Part shown: one piece after another, positions 12,079-25,011 of the stretch
How the letters are laid out: each line of letters begins with the position of its first letter
How positions within the stretch are numbered: the first letter of the stretch is position 1
Assembly (NCBI GenBank): GCA_004764695.1
Contig: SMSO01000035.1
Span: 2,292,001 to 2,356,000, forward strand
Length of the DNA stretch: 64,000 bases
Origin: Schizochytrium sp. TIO01
Lineage: Eukaryota > Sar > Bigyra > Thraustochytrida > Thraustochytriidae
Direction of reading: 5' to 3'
The notes under the pieces: model-generated
Database searches by the model: none
What the model was told of the DNA's origin: nothing
Seen by the model: the letters and a program-made list of their open reading frames with translations, nothing else
Position numbers and translations under genes: made by a program

Positions 12079-12369
12079 CTGAGACAAAACTGCAACTCAA
12101 AGCCTCCACAAAAATCTCAAGGAGAGCAAAACCCCAACTATCATATAATCAGAAAGAAAGTCTACATCAACAGGAGCTTTAAGAAAATCAACATGCTTGA
12201 ACGCTCCTCAAGCTCCACGACAAGTTTCGTTGGGACAAGAAAACTGGTGCGTCGAGGAGAGTCACCACAGGATGCAAGGCAGACCAAAGCCCCTGCATAT
12301 TTCAGACCTCGGCTCAATCATAACGAGGTCCTCCCAACATACGTCGCAAAAGATGGCCAAGAGAAATAA
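12079..12369 (+). other. Unrecognised open frame in the desert
   Basis: 97 codons open between TAA stops, with an ATG at 12193 that would give a 58-residue protein. It is rich in Ser, Arg and Lys and ends in a segment containing KAPAYFRPR and NEVLPTYVAK. I recognise no family. Its tail resembles that of the open frame at 19483-19758. Another frame of the same DNA is also open, so coding status is uncertain. Confidence 0.25.
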
Positions 12370-13359
12370 GATTAGAACAGCCGAGACCTCTTGTTTCATA
12401 TCATTTAACTTTCTTGCCTGGAAAGTACTAGATGTTTCGCTCCCTTCTTTTGACATATAGCGTGAGGGAGTTGAACACATATTCTTCGTCATTTTTGAAA
12501 CCATTTTTGCCTGTGCTATTTACCAGCACTATTAAGAGCAACTGCTCTCCTCCTCAACTCTGATCCCTGCGAAGCGCTCGCTAACACCTAAATGCCATTA
12601 TCAGTCTTACTATTGGTGGTGCGTGAACCCCTTTAACTTTTAATTCGTGATAGCTTTGGTCCTATAATAACCTTTGACTTTGGTTTCGCTTGAATCCTGT
12701 GTACCCTCTTCATGTGTCTGTAGGAGACAACCCTCCTAGAGTTTAAATATGATGCCATTATTATAGATTATGTAAATTTTCTAATCCTAGAAGGCTTTCC
12801 TATGCTGCATCATAATTTTGAGACTATGCCTTTAAGCAATATTCTGATACGGACAGACATTGTTTCAATGATATCGCTTATTGCATTTACAAGAGCTATG
12901 CTTCTTCTCAGAACATATTGCTAATCTTAATATTGCTCATTTAAGTTGTTTAAATAAGCATGACATAGTAGACAAATTATAGTAAATCTCTTCCAACATA
13001 CTGGCTTAATGTCTTGAACAATGAGGTGAGATATTAAGATTAGAATAAGTTTACATATTCGCACTTGCGTTTTAAATCGCTGTTGCAATTTAAGTTCTAT
13101 TAATATTTGGGTTCACAAGCTTAGCACTAGAACAAGCCACCCTGTTTGAAGTTTCTTTCAAATTGATTAGTCTAACTTTAAACAACAACAAAACAAGAAC
13201 TTACAATTAAGGGTTTATTCTTTACGTTTCTGTCAGTTCCTAGATATTTCGAACCTCGAGTTGATACACATATAAGAGCAATACCAACTTATGAAGCTAT
13301 AGTTTGAGAGATGGCATGACAGTCTAATTAGGATTAAGATAGTGAATTTTAATTTATAT

Positions 13360-13360
<1 letters not shown>

Positions 13361-13398
<38 letters not shown>

Positions 13399-13476
13399 AC
13401 AAACAAACAAACAAACAAACAAACAAACAAACAAACAAACAAACAAACAAACAAACAAACAAACAAACAAACAAAC
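13361..13476. repeat. Compound microsatellite (AGC)12(AAAC)20
   Basis: Twelve perfect AGC units (13361-13396) abut twenty perfect AAAC units (13397-13476) with no spacer and no interruption. The purity suggests recent expansion. Apparent poly-Gln or Cys/Val/Leu-rich frames through it are not genes. Confidence 0.95.
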
Positions 13477-14038
13477 GAAAAGAGAAATCAGGCGTTGAAG
13501 AAATTGAAATTCTCAACTCTTTCTTTGTAAGAATATGATTATCAGCAAGGTAGCACTAACTTGTGAGAATAGTCATTGGAACTAGCACGCATTTTTGTCA
13601 GAAGAGGAACCACATACGCCATGATCAAGACACATTTGGTATTTCTTTTCGCTAAGCAAATCCAGTGACCCAGGTGACCAGGTGACGCGGGTGCTACTGG
13701 AAGTGTCTCAAATTTTAATTCAGTGACCAGTAAAATCTCGGACCAGGCCATGAGCTAAACATCTAATAGTACTCAAGGCTCCAAAGAATTCGATTTGGCA
13801 ACACCAACAAATCTAAAACTTTAAAAGGTACGGTAGCCAAATCGAAAGATTCGTTCTTAAAGTTCACTGGACGCACACTGTGGCGATGGGGAGAATTAAA
13901 GTATTTCTTAAAGCTTTCAAACCAGTATTACGATACCGCAACATGATGCACGACTGTGCTTATGCGAGACTCAATAAGCTGCAGCATTCTGTTTAAAAGA
14001 GGCTACTTTAAGTTAGTTTCATTCGGGGACTGTGACAT

Positions 14039-14053
14039 CCCCCCCCCCCCCCC
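14039..14053. repeat. Poly-C run
   Basis: Fifteen consecutive C residues in an otherwise AT-rich region; a G-quadruplex-type sequence on the minus strand. Confidence 0.9.
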
Positions 14054-15228
14054 AACCAGTCTTTGGTGCAATCATCTAACTATCGGTGGTTGAGTGAAGA
14101 CTCAAATTCCTCTTCAAAGCTATGTGAAAGCCAGCAAGTATTGCACAGGCTGACGTTTCAGAGTAGTTATGAATGAAAGCAATACGGTTGACGTTTCACG
14201 GTAGTAGAGCAGGTGCACACCCGCGCACCTGAACACTTGCAACTGACATTAGAATTGGATACCTTCTTTTCTTTTTTTCTGGGTTACTATAGTAGTTATC
14301 TATCGCAGCATAAGGGTGGATATAAAATACGCAAAACTTTGAAAAACTCAACTCGGATGAAAAGGTACTGGTTGAGATGAAGGTTTTTATGTCTGGCTGA
14401 GCTAAGCAAATCGTCTGGATAAGGCACAAATAAGAAATAATTAAAGCAGCTTGAGGTACACGGCTTCATATCATTCGGTGACATTTAAAAACAAATGAAA
14501 TTGCCTCTACCATTAGAAGTCTCCAGTTGTCACAAGGCAATCCCATCACGCAAGCTGGATTCGGTATTCTAAAGCTACAGCTTTCGAAAACCCCGCTTAG
14601 TCGAGATTGACAAGTGTCATCATAGATTACGTTTTAAATGGCTAAATACGCGTTTCGGAGGAGTTTCCCACGAATAGTTGCACGAAAGACATTTTCAAAG
14701 TGTGAATGGATTCATTTGATATATTGATATATAACCGCAGCATTTGATAGCTTCAAGGGGTGGGACTCAATGAAACGCAACAAACAAGCAACCAAACCTG
14801 CAACATATGTTTTGGGAACATAGATTCTCCGTCGGAGATCTGAAGCAGGCTCCGCTCTGCAGCGTATAGAAGGTCTTCACGAATCATCATTGCGAGGTGC
14901 GATCTTGTGAAACCAACTACGCCCTGTCGCAAGTTAAAATGTGCAAGACGACCATTCCACAAGTGAAGCAAACCATCAAGACCAGTATACATTCAATAGA
15001 TTTTAGTATTCCAGGAAATGAGCCAAGGCCTATGCCACAAGCACCACACCAATACCGTCCTCATCGCCCAAGGCTTCTAACGACCGGGGTGCTACCAATT
15101 TATCAACCAAGCCCTGTATAATTTGAGCCTAGATATTTATTTCTTATTAGTTTTTCTTCATGAAGACATATTTAAGCGCATCTAGTTGCCTTCGCATAAC
15201 ATTTTTGCGCTGAGTAACGATTAACGAT

Positions 15229-15561
15229 TCACGGATTTAATACAAACAATTTAGTTTCCTGATTTTTCAAATAATGATGTACTGATAGTTCAGCTTTGTC
15301 GCTGGTGCAGTTGATTAAACGTCGCACATCACCATAAATCTCTCCATCATCTGTCACTTGGGAATGTAATCTTATGCTCCTAGATGCGAACTTCTCCAAA
15401 GTGATGTAGTCTCTCCTTGCATTTGTAGTTGAAGGAATCTTAGCAATAATAACCCGTTGTTTCTCTTGGCTGATTAATGCTTTGACGACGAATTCTGCAG
15501 TGATTCTACAGTCGCTGTCGCAAAAGAATATCAAGACTCGGAGAGATTTTCTATGAAACAT
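15229..15561 (-). CDS. Possible small protein of unknown function
   Basis: 110 aa from the ATG at 15561. The composition is balanced (Ile, Val, Lys, Arg, Asp, Glu) and unlike the low-complexity chance frames nearby. The N terminus SLRVLIFFCDSDCRITAEF has the hydrophobic strand, turn and helix look of a Rossmann-type start, but the glycine-rich GxxGxxG loop is absent. There is no family match I can defend. It stands alone in the desert. It could be a small gene, one exon of a larger one, or chance. Confidence 0.25.
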   Translation of the reverse strand: MFHRKSLRVLIFFCDSDCRITAEFVVKALISQEKQRVIIAKIPSTTNARRDYITLEKFASRSIRLHSQVTDDGEIYGDVRRLINCTSDKAELSVHHYLKNQETKLFVLNP

Positions 15562-18500
15562 CACATATCCCCTTGTCACATTTCTCACATTTCTCGAGAG
15601 GATCTGTCTTCATTTTTGACAAGCAGACAACAAACTCGCATGAGGCTGTGGTTCTTACTTCTCATAATGTCATCGACAGGATTTGCTGTGAGTGTATAAA
15701 GTCCGTCGCAAGTCAGTCTAAGTTTAATATACCCTTAAATCTTTCTAAAACTTAATTTTTCTATATGTGAATACGAAAATGTTGGTCGCTTTACCGACAT
15801 CTATATCAAGCGATAGATTGATTAAGCAATGGATAAAGCTCAGAAATAAGAGGGAATTTTGATTCCAACCAGAGCAACTAAATATGTAGCAATGTAATTG
15901 AGAGGGCCAAATGTTATGATGTGTTCCCAGCTTTTTTACGTGAACGAACCTGTGTGTCTAATTTTAATCAGTAAACATCGACTTCGTAGTTTTGCTCTTC
16001 CCATCAAGATCTTATTCTCGGCAAACTTTTCAATGGCTACAGCCAACGCACACATCCTAAGCAAGTGATAATTTCTCATACATGGGTTCGACGTCTTTTG
16101 CAGTAATCTGTGTATGTCTGTCGCAAGTTTTATCATGCCACGAAGATTTCAAATTAATGAGTATTTGAGATAGTCATGAGAATACTTGGGTTGCATTATT
16201 TCTTGGTCATTTGAAATTTGTTGGTGAAGACTGTCATCTAGCAAGATCACTAGGAAGCAAACAACTCAAAATGAACATTCCAATGCACATATTATGCAAG
16301 GTTATCTCTTGCACTTATTTCGCTTATAAAACTTAAATTATATAGTGTTATCGCATTGAATTGCTACACTATATCATCAGGTTGCATGGTTGTACAAGAT
16401 AACTAAAAGAAGCTGTAGAAAATTTGGCCCTTGTCAGCCTATCTAATTGATTTTAAAATCTAAGATACAGTAGTATATGTTTTTCAATCTCGCTGATAAA
16501 CACTGTTAAGAGAGTGACAGTGGAAGAAAACCTCGGATCTTCTTCTTCAAAAATGGGAATGTAAGGTCTGACTGAGGACTTGGGTTTTCATCTCAAGGTT
16601 TCGTTTGATTTTGAAAAGTAGGTAATACATCGACAGTTTCGAGCCGAGGACGAGGCTGTGCGCTGTTCGGTGAGCGTGGCGATTGAACTCCTCCTGGACG
16701 AACTAGTTTTCGTGGGGTATCTGGCGATGCAGAAAGATCAGCATTATCTCCGGTCACTCATTTTGTATGAATATTGCTGCTATACAAAGACCTCTTCTAA
16801 TTTCCTCAAATCACCAAGAAATTGGGTTTTGCTTTGCGGTGGGGAAGATTTGTTGACATAGCTTGTACCTGGGAATATAATCAGAGCGCGTGGCTTGCGC
16901 GTGGAATACCCATATCTGCTATGCTTACTTAGTAGTATTCGTTTTCTTCCCATAAGTTGAATCCATTTCTACTTATATATATATAAATGACTTTTCTTTT
17001 TAAGGTAAGAGGTAGGCACTCAACACAGATGGTTTCACTTCCCGCAAAGTACGCACCGCAGCAGACTACAATATTAGTTTCTTCTCGGACAAAGGCGCGC
17101 GTGCCTCCGTGATTGTCGACAAGGGTTCTGCCCTGGTCCATTCCTATACATACAGGAGCAAACCTCAGGTGTATAAAGATTTAAATTTTAAAGTAAAACT
17201 CAATTCCCAGGATGGTTAAGAGAAGATTAAAACAGTTCTTCCTGACAAAAATGTTATGTATGCTGATCTTGATGAATCTAGCTATTAAACCAGTTACGCC
17301 TGTTTAAAGTCTTGAGGTTGCGGAAGTAGTTGCAGAAGTAGAAATAAGTTTGTGAAATTGAAAATTGGATTCTTCATCATCAAAGAAAGCGTGGAATGAG
17401 CATATGCTTCCTTTCACGCCACTCTAGTCGCTGAAAGTATGCTTATCAGCGCTGTTCACTCAAATGTGTAAAGACTAAGGAGAAAAGAATACCGAGAGAA
17501 AAACAGGAAAAAAAAGGAATACCTTGTGACTTGTAAAACTGGAAACGGATTTGTTGGATTTTTTCTTTTCTTCATTTTCTTCTCTAGAATAGGTGAAGGT
17601 AGTAGCTTACACTCCACATTCCATTGGCTTTTACACTACTATCGACGAACCATGACAGGGTTATTGTGCAGGTATAGAGGTGCATAAACCAATGCAGTTT
17701 TCGTCGGACGTTTGACCCGATGCTTCTCTCTTGCTTCTCTTGCTTCTCTTGCTTCTTGTTGTGAAGCCAGCAAGTGCACATTCTCACGTCCGGGGAATGG
17801 ATTCTCTATTTTGGCTAGCAAAAACAAGACTCTTACAAGCACAGTTGCCCCCACTCATAATAAGAAAGGAAGATCAAAGTTCATACTCAAGACAAAGTAA
17901 ACCAATACAGGGTTGCGTCGATTGTATATTTTATCTAATCGAATTCGAAATTTAGCCTAGCCAAAAAAGGAAGCCCAATTTTCTACTTAGATCAAGAAAC
18001 CCCACAAGACAAGTATGATAAGATAACTATGCAAGAAGATATATAAAAGCATGTTTTTTAGCTTGTGGAATGTTGAGAGTACTTTTCTACGAGTTTTTTT
18101 GTTAATGTAAGTCAACGTCTAGCGCTTGCATTGGACAGTTGTATCAAACAAAGAGAATATAAATTGCGCTTCCGCCTGGCCAGGGCAGGGAAACCACCAG
18201 GTTAGTATTTGGTTGAAAGGAATGAGATTCCAATCGTTCTGTAGTTCATTGTGCCACGCGCACAGAGTAAAACTCCCAGCAAGAGCCCTTATGTCTAAAG
18301 AGAAGCAACCAAAATACTGATATTAAGCTTATATCAAAACTTTGGTTGCAAAAGTATGATCTGCACAAAGTTTGCATAGATGAAAGCTAAATAGTTTTCT
18401 TAATAATATGTGAAGCACAATGCTAAGTTCAAGCTAAAGAGTAATGAAGCGCTCCCTATGCTTGTTGGCTGGCTGGGTATCTATAGTAAAAGATAGTACT

Positions 18501-19482
18501 ATGGTGCGCTGCGGTAAAACGAAAATAGCACTGCTATACAATGAGTATATCTAATGACTAGTGTCACACATCTTTTTTGCCTGTTTTTACCAGTCTTACA
18601 AGGTTTGAATGAGTATCTGTTTTAAAAATTAAGTAATTCTAAGTATTAGCAAGCCACAGATCTGTGTGCCGTGAGAGCGCCTGCAAACATAAGGCCCTCA
18701 TCTTCAGCTGTTGAATATAATTGTCACAGTAAATAAACTTGCGCCCTTTTTTAAATTTTCTCTTTCAGTGCTTGAGTAGCTATATAAAGGGAGGGGCATA
18801 CATTTTGCTCTGTGTTTCCCTGTTTGTTGTTATTTAATTCTAAAAGGACAGGTGACACCTTTGTCTTCATTTCGTGTAAACATGCACATCGTGATTATAA
18901 ATATAGTACTCTAGACCTGAAAAGGCAACGACAGAAATGAGTAGACCCAGGGCACATTACAACACAGTATACTATGGTATTCTCAGGCATTCGATGTGCG
19001 GAGAGACAGGTTTTTAGGTCAATAATCCAAGATTTCATCCAAGGTCTGGCTTTTCCAACTACCTTACTTTCTTGATACTTGAATTGTGGTTGTAGCTGGT
19101 GTTTTTGCATTTTCCCCCGTCCTATTTTAAAAAGGGTCGTCACCCGGTTCTCTGCTTATTCGTTGATATTTGCTACAGTTAATTAAATGTGACGAGAAAA
19201 AAAAAGTCACTAAGAAATGGATTCGCAGGAAGGGACTGTGTGGTTTCTGAAGCTAGGGGAGGGCTACCCTCCTCCAAAAATCACCCTACCATGAAGCTAC
19301 TTGCATGAAGCTGTATGATTTGTGGAGACAAGAAATAAGCATGCAGGACATTCTCGGCAAGGCCTGGTAGTGTGTTGCTTAACGTCCCAGCTGGGCTGTG
19401 GATCCTTCAAAGAAGCTAGAAGCTCGTGACATAGAAGCTAAGCCAAGCTACTCACCAATCCATTTTCGTTCTTCCATGTTGA

Positions 19483-19758
19483 CAGCTTATCAGAATAAAA
19501 AAGCAGGAAGCTGATGGGTTTCAAATCCCAAACGCCAACAACGCGCCAACGCAGACCCAGACAAGAGCTCTAGGAAAATATAACCCTTATAAGAAACCTA
19601 TCATGACAGCAAGTCTTGCCGCAGTATCAGCATCTGAGGATACCTCCCCTCCGACAAATAATGCGGACCAAGTGAGAAAAGCGCCTCGATCAAGACCATT
19701 CCGTGCGCGTGCTCAAACGAGTGATGTATTGCCTGCATACGTCCCATCACAGCGATAA
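19483..19758 (+). other. Unrecognised open frame in the desert
   Basis: 92 open codons after a TGA, with an ATG at 19603 giving 51 residues. The translation is rich in Ala, Pro, Thr, Gln and Arg, like a disordered protein tail, and closes with RPFRARAQ and SDVLPAYVPSQR before the TAA. I recognise no family. Compare the frame at 12079-12369. Confidence 0.25.
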
Positions 19759-20204
19759 ACTTCGATCGTCTTCGCTTCGAAAGCCTGAGGCTTTGCGCAC
19801 ATTGAAATTGTGAATATTTCTCGAAGTCATATCGATGGAGACGGCGGAGTGAGTGCCAACTATTATATTATAATTATTTACTGCAGAAACCTTACCAATT
19901 GTGAGCTCTGCTCTGCTCTTAAATTGTACCTACATAAACAAAAATAGAAATGAAATTTAACACTACTTAAACGATGTGATATTTTTTTTAGAAGTATTGC
20001 CATATCTCTGAGAGGCACTAATTCGAGTTATTCCTGAAATTTGTATTTTGAAGGTGTCTGGGATAGACCTTGCACCTTCGGATGGATGTTGTGTCTCTGC
20101 ACATCCTCCGCTTGTCTGCCAAGCTGACGCTTACTTTATTCCGCATATTAGCACGACTTAAATCAACGCTCAAAAGACCGTGATGTAATATTTAGTTATG
20201 TTAA

Positions 20205-20292
20205 AGCTGTGGAGCCTCGATCAAAGTTCGAGGAACAAATCGAACGTTGTCTTAGTTCGATTTGTTGGATGCTACGTCCGTCTTAAACAGCT
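20205..20292. other. Multi-hairpin element, possible structured RNA
   Basis: Perfect complementary arms in nested order. Outer stem AGCTGT (20205-20210) with ACAGCT (20287-20292). Hairpin 1 has CCTCGA and TCGAGG arms (20215-20233, 7-nt loop). Directly abutting it, hairpin 2 has 12-bp perfect arms (20234-20245 and 20255-20266, 9-nt loop). A weak third stem, GGAT with GTCC, spans 20267-20279. Arm lengths rule out a tRNA. It could be a non-coding RNA or a palindromic transposon remnant; transcription is unknown and either strand could be the sense one. Confidence 0.4.
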
Positions 20293-23200
20293 AGAGTTTG
20301 TGTGGCAAGATGATCTTAAAAGCTTGAAGAATATATAAAGAAGCATGGTTGCGGCTACTTCACATCCTCTTCTATTTAATTATATCATTCTCATACTTAC
20401 TATGAACACTGATGGGCAATTTCCAAATGCGGCTTCTCAAAATCTGCTGTTATCGTTCTCTTAGAGTGTTTTCCAATTTCGTGTAAACTCTTGCAATATC
20501 TTAAACGCAGAATATTTTTTAAGGTGAAGCAAAGTAAATACTAAACACACGATTAATATCTAATAACTGACATAGCTTCACAATATGCACATTGCCAATT
20601 TTGCGTTGAAAAACTGAAGCTCAAGGCACCTTCATGTAGATTTCCAAGCTCGAAGCATTTTGAAAAGCGTAGAATTCTCAAGCTAAAGGCTGACTGAAAA
20701 GGTTAAGAATAATGGTGTTTAACTAAGCGAAAAAAATAAAGAAAAGGAAAACATATTATTTAGGAGTTGCTGATCTACTAGGGAAACTCAGCCATTTCTT
20801 GATGATGCTTTACAGGTATCATGATGGGTGAGGTCTTCATGTCGATCCTCAATCATATGCTATAGCTTTAGTTTGCTGTATCAAGTTATTGTACTCGCGT
20901 ACGCACGTACTTGAGTAAAAGAAACGTTTAGCCTCGAGAGCCATCAATTAGATCATATCTATATTCTTTAGTTAAAGATATCAAAGAAACGATTCATTCG
21001 CAAGAACCCTTTATTTAATTTAACTTTATAAGCAATTGATGTGCGCACGTTGTCAATAAGAACTAGAAGCACACGCAAATATAGTACGATAAGAGTCGGT
21101 GACAGTTCTCTATAAAACCCAGAGCATAAAAATGAGACTCGCATGAATTTCACTGAAGAAACAAACAAAGCAAACAGCGTGTGTGTATTTCCATCGAGTA
21201 CTGAAACATATGACCAAATTCGAACAAAGGTTCGCATTTCTTGGCCCACGAGTTTAAACAAGTTATTCAAACATCAAAACGTTTTCAAAGGCCTTGCTAT
21301 AGTTGCGCTAAACTCCTCGTATTGTCAAAATTATGTTAGTATTACAATTATCAAGAGCTCAAATCAGATTTGCTCAAGGGAAAACGAGCGAAGAGCAAGC
21401 CTTAATGACAACACTTCAATTAAAAAAAAAAACTCCGCTCACTAATCAGATTGTTGGTCTTAAAGTGGTTTCTATGAATTTTGTATGATGAGCAGCGACC
21501 TAAGAAAGTCAATTTATTTCCTACAGATGTTTATTAGAGTGAGGTCCACTAGTTTCTTTAGATTTCAGTTTCATGCTAATTATGTCAGGGGGATGGTTCT
21601 GACTATCAATTTATCTCATCATTAACAAAAAACGTGGTCTTTATTTGAATCCTTTCATACTTCAGAAGCCTATGCAACTTCTAACGAATTGTTTCACAGT
21701 GAAAACACAAGTTATAAGTGATGGAGTGTGCACGAAAGTCTCGGATTCCCTGCACAAAGATTGTTCCAATTTACAAGATGTTAGTGTTACCGTGTGCGGG
21801 CTCTTAGAGTCAGTTTGCGGTCTGTGTAATAACTTGTCTTACTTAGACTTTCATGAACAAACTCAACGATCAATGTTCTTGACCAGAAGGCACAAAGGAC
21901 AAATGGAATATTAGTTCCCGATTGCATAAATAGTTATATTGCCTTATCATTAAGGATGGCTTGTCAATTAATTCAATCGATTTTCAATTTCTTTCTTTGC
22001 TTTGTGCAGATTGTGATCTAGATTTTGGTTTTTCCATATCGTTTGATGAAGATCCTCGCTCGTAACTTGTTATTTTGGCTGGTCGCCAACACCTCCTTTG
22101 GCCTCTGATTTGAAGCATGTGCAAGTTTAGTCCAGCTGTGGGAGACAGCATGAAGATACTTCCCTCTTTCATGACGATCTGTTCAAGTATAGTACTCTTT
22201 CTCTATCGACGATTCTGCTGCTCAAATGCGTTTCTAGACCTAAAATTGATATTGCGATACTAATTGTCGAATGCTTGGTTTGGAAGAGCAGTCCGTTTAT
22301 AGCTTAGCCTGAACACCATATTCCATTTGTCAATCGGTCGTTGCTAACATATTATAATAATTTTGTGTTATTGTTTTCCCCTTTCCATAAAAAGGCGAAA
22401 TAGGATATCAATTCAAGATTATTATTATTAAATATATATATATACCGAAAGCGAATTTTTTTCTGCCTTTAGTTCGCAAAGTGAAAGAGGAGCAGGACTT
22501 GAATATAAAGCTGTTATTCTTAGATTGCCTAGAGTGTAATTTTAACCACATCCATTAACCTCACAGTTTTTTGTTTTTGTTTTTTAAATTTTAATATTAA
22601 AAAAAATATAAGTCATGAGTCCAGCTTCAAATAAACCTCGCCATGAAGCGTAGCACCGTCTTATTTCTTAGCCATCTAATGGGATATTGAGGCTTGCAAC
22701 ATTTAGATAATGCACCGCAGGTATTCCACTATATGCAGAATGGAACAATTGATTAATGGAACAACAATATATGTCCGCAAAATAATAATATTAAAAAAAA
22801 ATTAAAAAAATAGAAATAATGCTCAGGCCATTTTCTGGATGGGCTCTGAACCAGTGCGCTGTTTGCATATTCGCTTTACCACTCTCGCTTTGACAATACC
22901 GGAAACAGCTTGTGGTTGCGATCGTTTCACTTCGTATCATATCAGTGTAATAATATATTTATGATATGGATAAATCATATGCCGCGTCGATTTCCAAACA
23001 GAAGCACAAACTTCAAGCTTCATCCATTGTCGAATTTTAAACTCCGAAGGGATCCGTATACAGAAGAGTAACATTTAATCAGACAGCCAATTGCAATCGT
23101 CTATTGTTTCTTTTTGAATTTCAAGCTATACAATTGGCCTTCTTTGTTATTTCATTCTGAGGAATTTTGCAGTTAATTGTATACAAATTTTATAGAGTAG

Positions 23201-25011
23201 AGAACGCTGAGAAGCCAAGCCAGCATTTTAGACTGCGTTGAAGGTGAATCTATCATTTGTTATCTAGATGTGTTTGAGAGTAGAAGAAATCTCTCTCTGA
23301 AGGACGTAGAGATTATCTTTATGATGAAAACGATAGTTCGGCAAGCGTATAGCTCATCCTCTCTTCAGCTGTGATCTTTTACTATCACTAAGTTAACGCG
23401 TATTCGCTTGATAAGTTCTTTCGCCGCCATACCTGTTTGTGGTGTTTGCCTACTTAAGCTCTGGTAACAATTCATTCATTATCCCAGTTCGGCTCCTGAA
23501 CTACCCCAGATCATTATCATCATCGCTCTTACTTTGGCGCGTGGTATACGTTTGAAGTTATTTTATGATTTTATTCTCATTTATAGATTTATATCGTCTT
23601 ACTTTTCGTTACTTTTTTCTATTCCTGTTTGAAGAAGAGCAGAAAACTCTTCGAATAGAACCTATCTTAGTCACAAACCCCGATTAGTGACTAAGAAATC
23701 AACTGTCTACTACCTCGACAGACTGAAGAGAGTCATACAATCACAATACAAACTCCTCATATAATAAGACAAGAGAAAGAACACACAATCAAGATTGAAT
23801 GAACAAATGGACTAGTGAATGAATGATTTTATTTTTTATTTTACTTTTGTTCTAAATAAGTTCTATTTCTAATAACAATGGCAAGCTGCCAAAATGCCAA
23901 TGAATTATCAATTTGACAAACGACACGAGTAAAAGGTTGGGTTTTCTGTAGATATGGGTTTAATCTGCTGGAGAATAATCGCGAGGCAGTCTGTTAATCC
24001 TTTGTCTGGTAACGGGGAGTCCTCCAAGGACGCAATTTCGGAAGTATTATCTTGATACATATATGTATATATACCTTTTCTTCTTTTTTCTTTTTTCCAT
24101 TTTAGCTAAGAGTGCTAAACTATTACTGCCAGTTCCGAGAGCAGCCTTTTCTCAAATTTGACCACCGGTAATACGTGTAGTAGAGTTGGCCATGTGGTGT
24201 CCTCGTGAATCCCTGCTGCAGGATTGGCCTAGATACGTTATTCAGAATGGGAGACAGTCGTGATCTATTTTAATTTCTCTGCGATTAGAGTGGCAAGGAT
24301 GGCATGGCGGAGCGGACCAGGCGGTCTGGGCAAGGAATAGAAGCTCACATGTGGCGAAATAAATGACCCGCTTTGTGTCAATTTTATATACCGTAGCGAT
24401 GGAATCATGAAATATTAATTCAAGTCTCGCTGTATTCGAGCCTGAATCGGAGCTTGACTTTCGAACAGCCTCGCTTAAGCTGCAAAGCAAGTTAGTTTAA
24501 TTCGGTGTCTTTTTTAACTACTCCCTTCTTCTTAGGCCATTTAAAACAAATTTTAATTAATAAGGTAATATTTCTACATATTTGTAAACGGGCGTTTGAC
24601 TTTGTTTCTTCAAATGGGCGTATTCGAAATAAGCTCTCACACCATATCTCCTGTCAATCATTTTATAAAGATTAAAACACAGGTCAAAACACATCGCTCA
24701 TATGCTCGAACATGTGTTTGAGCTTACGTACTATACAGAGCCTTTTGCCTTTTGTAATAAAGTTGCGAAGTCAATACGTATTGAAATAAATATGTTTAGA
24801 CTTTCTAATTTTACAGCACCAGCAGAAGGAACGCCAAACAATATTCAACAGATCATAGCTTAGAGTGTCTCTAATGATCTAAGGTCTCATCAGCACGATG
24901 ATGATACCATTGGCATTGTTGCGTCCTTCAGGCGAATGCAACTCGTAGTTTTCAAGGCCGGATGAGTTTGTACAGCTAGAGCCGACACCCTCACCTCCCT
25001 AGTTGGGGTAG

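Noticed and set aside
12197..12300. Copia reverse transcriptase motif (APQAPRQV resembling LKQAPRQW)
   Set aside because: Only a few residues match, and the downstream residues do not fit the family.
13233..13530. Poly-Gln and Cys/Val/Phe-rich frames
   Set aside because: They are translations of the (AGC)12(AAAC)20 repeat; the flanks have no protein features.
20205..20292. tRNA gene
   Set aside because: The length fits, but the arms are 6, 6 and 12 bp with 7- and 9-nt loops, there is no T-loop consensus and no 7-bp acceptor stem.
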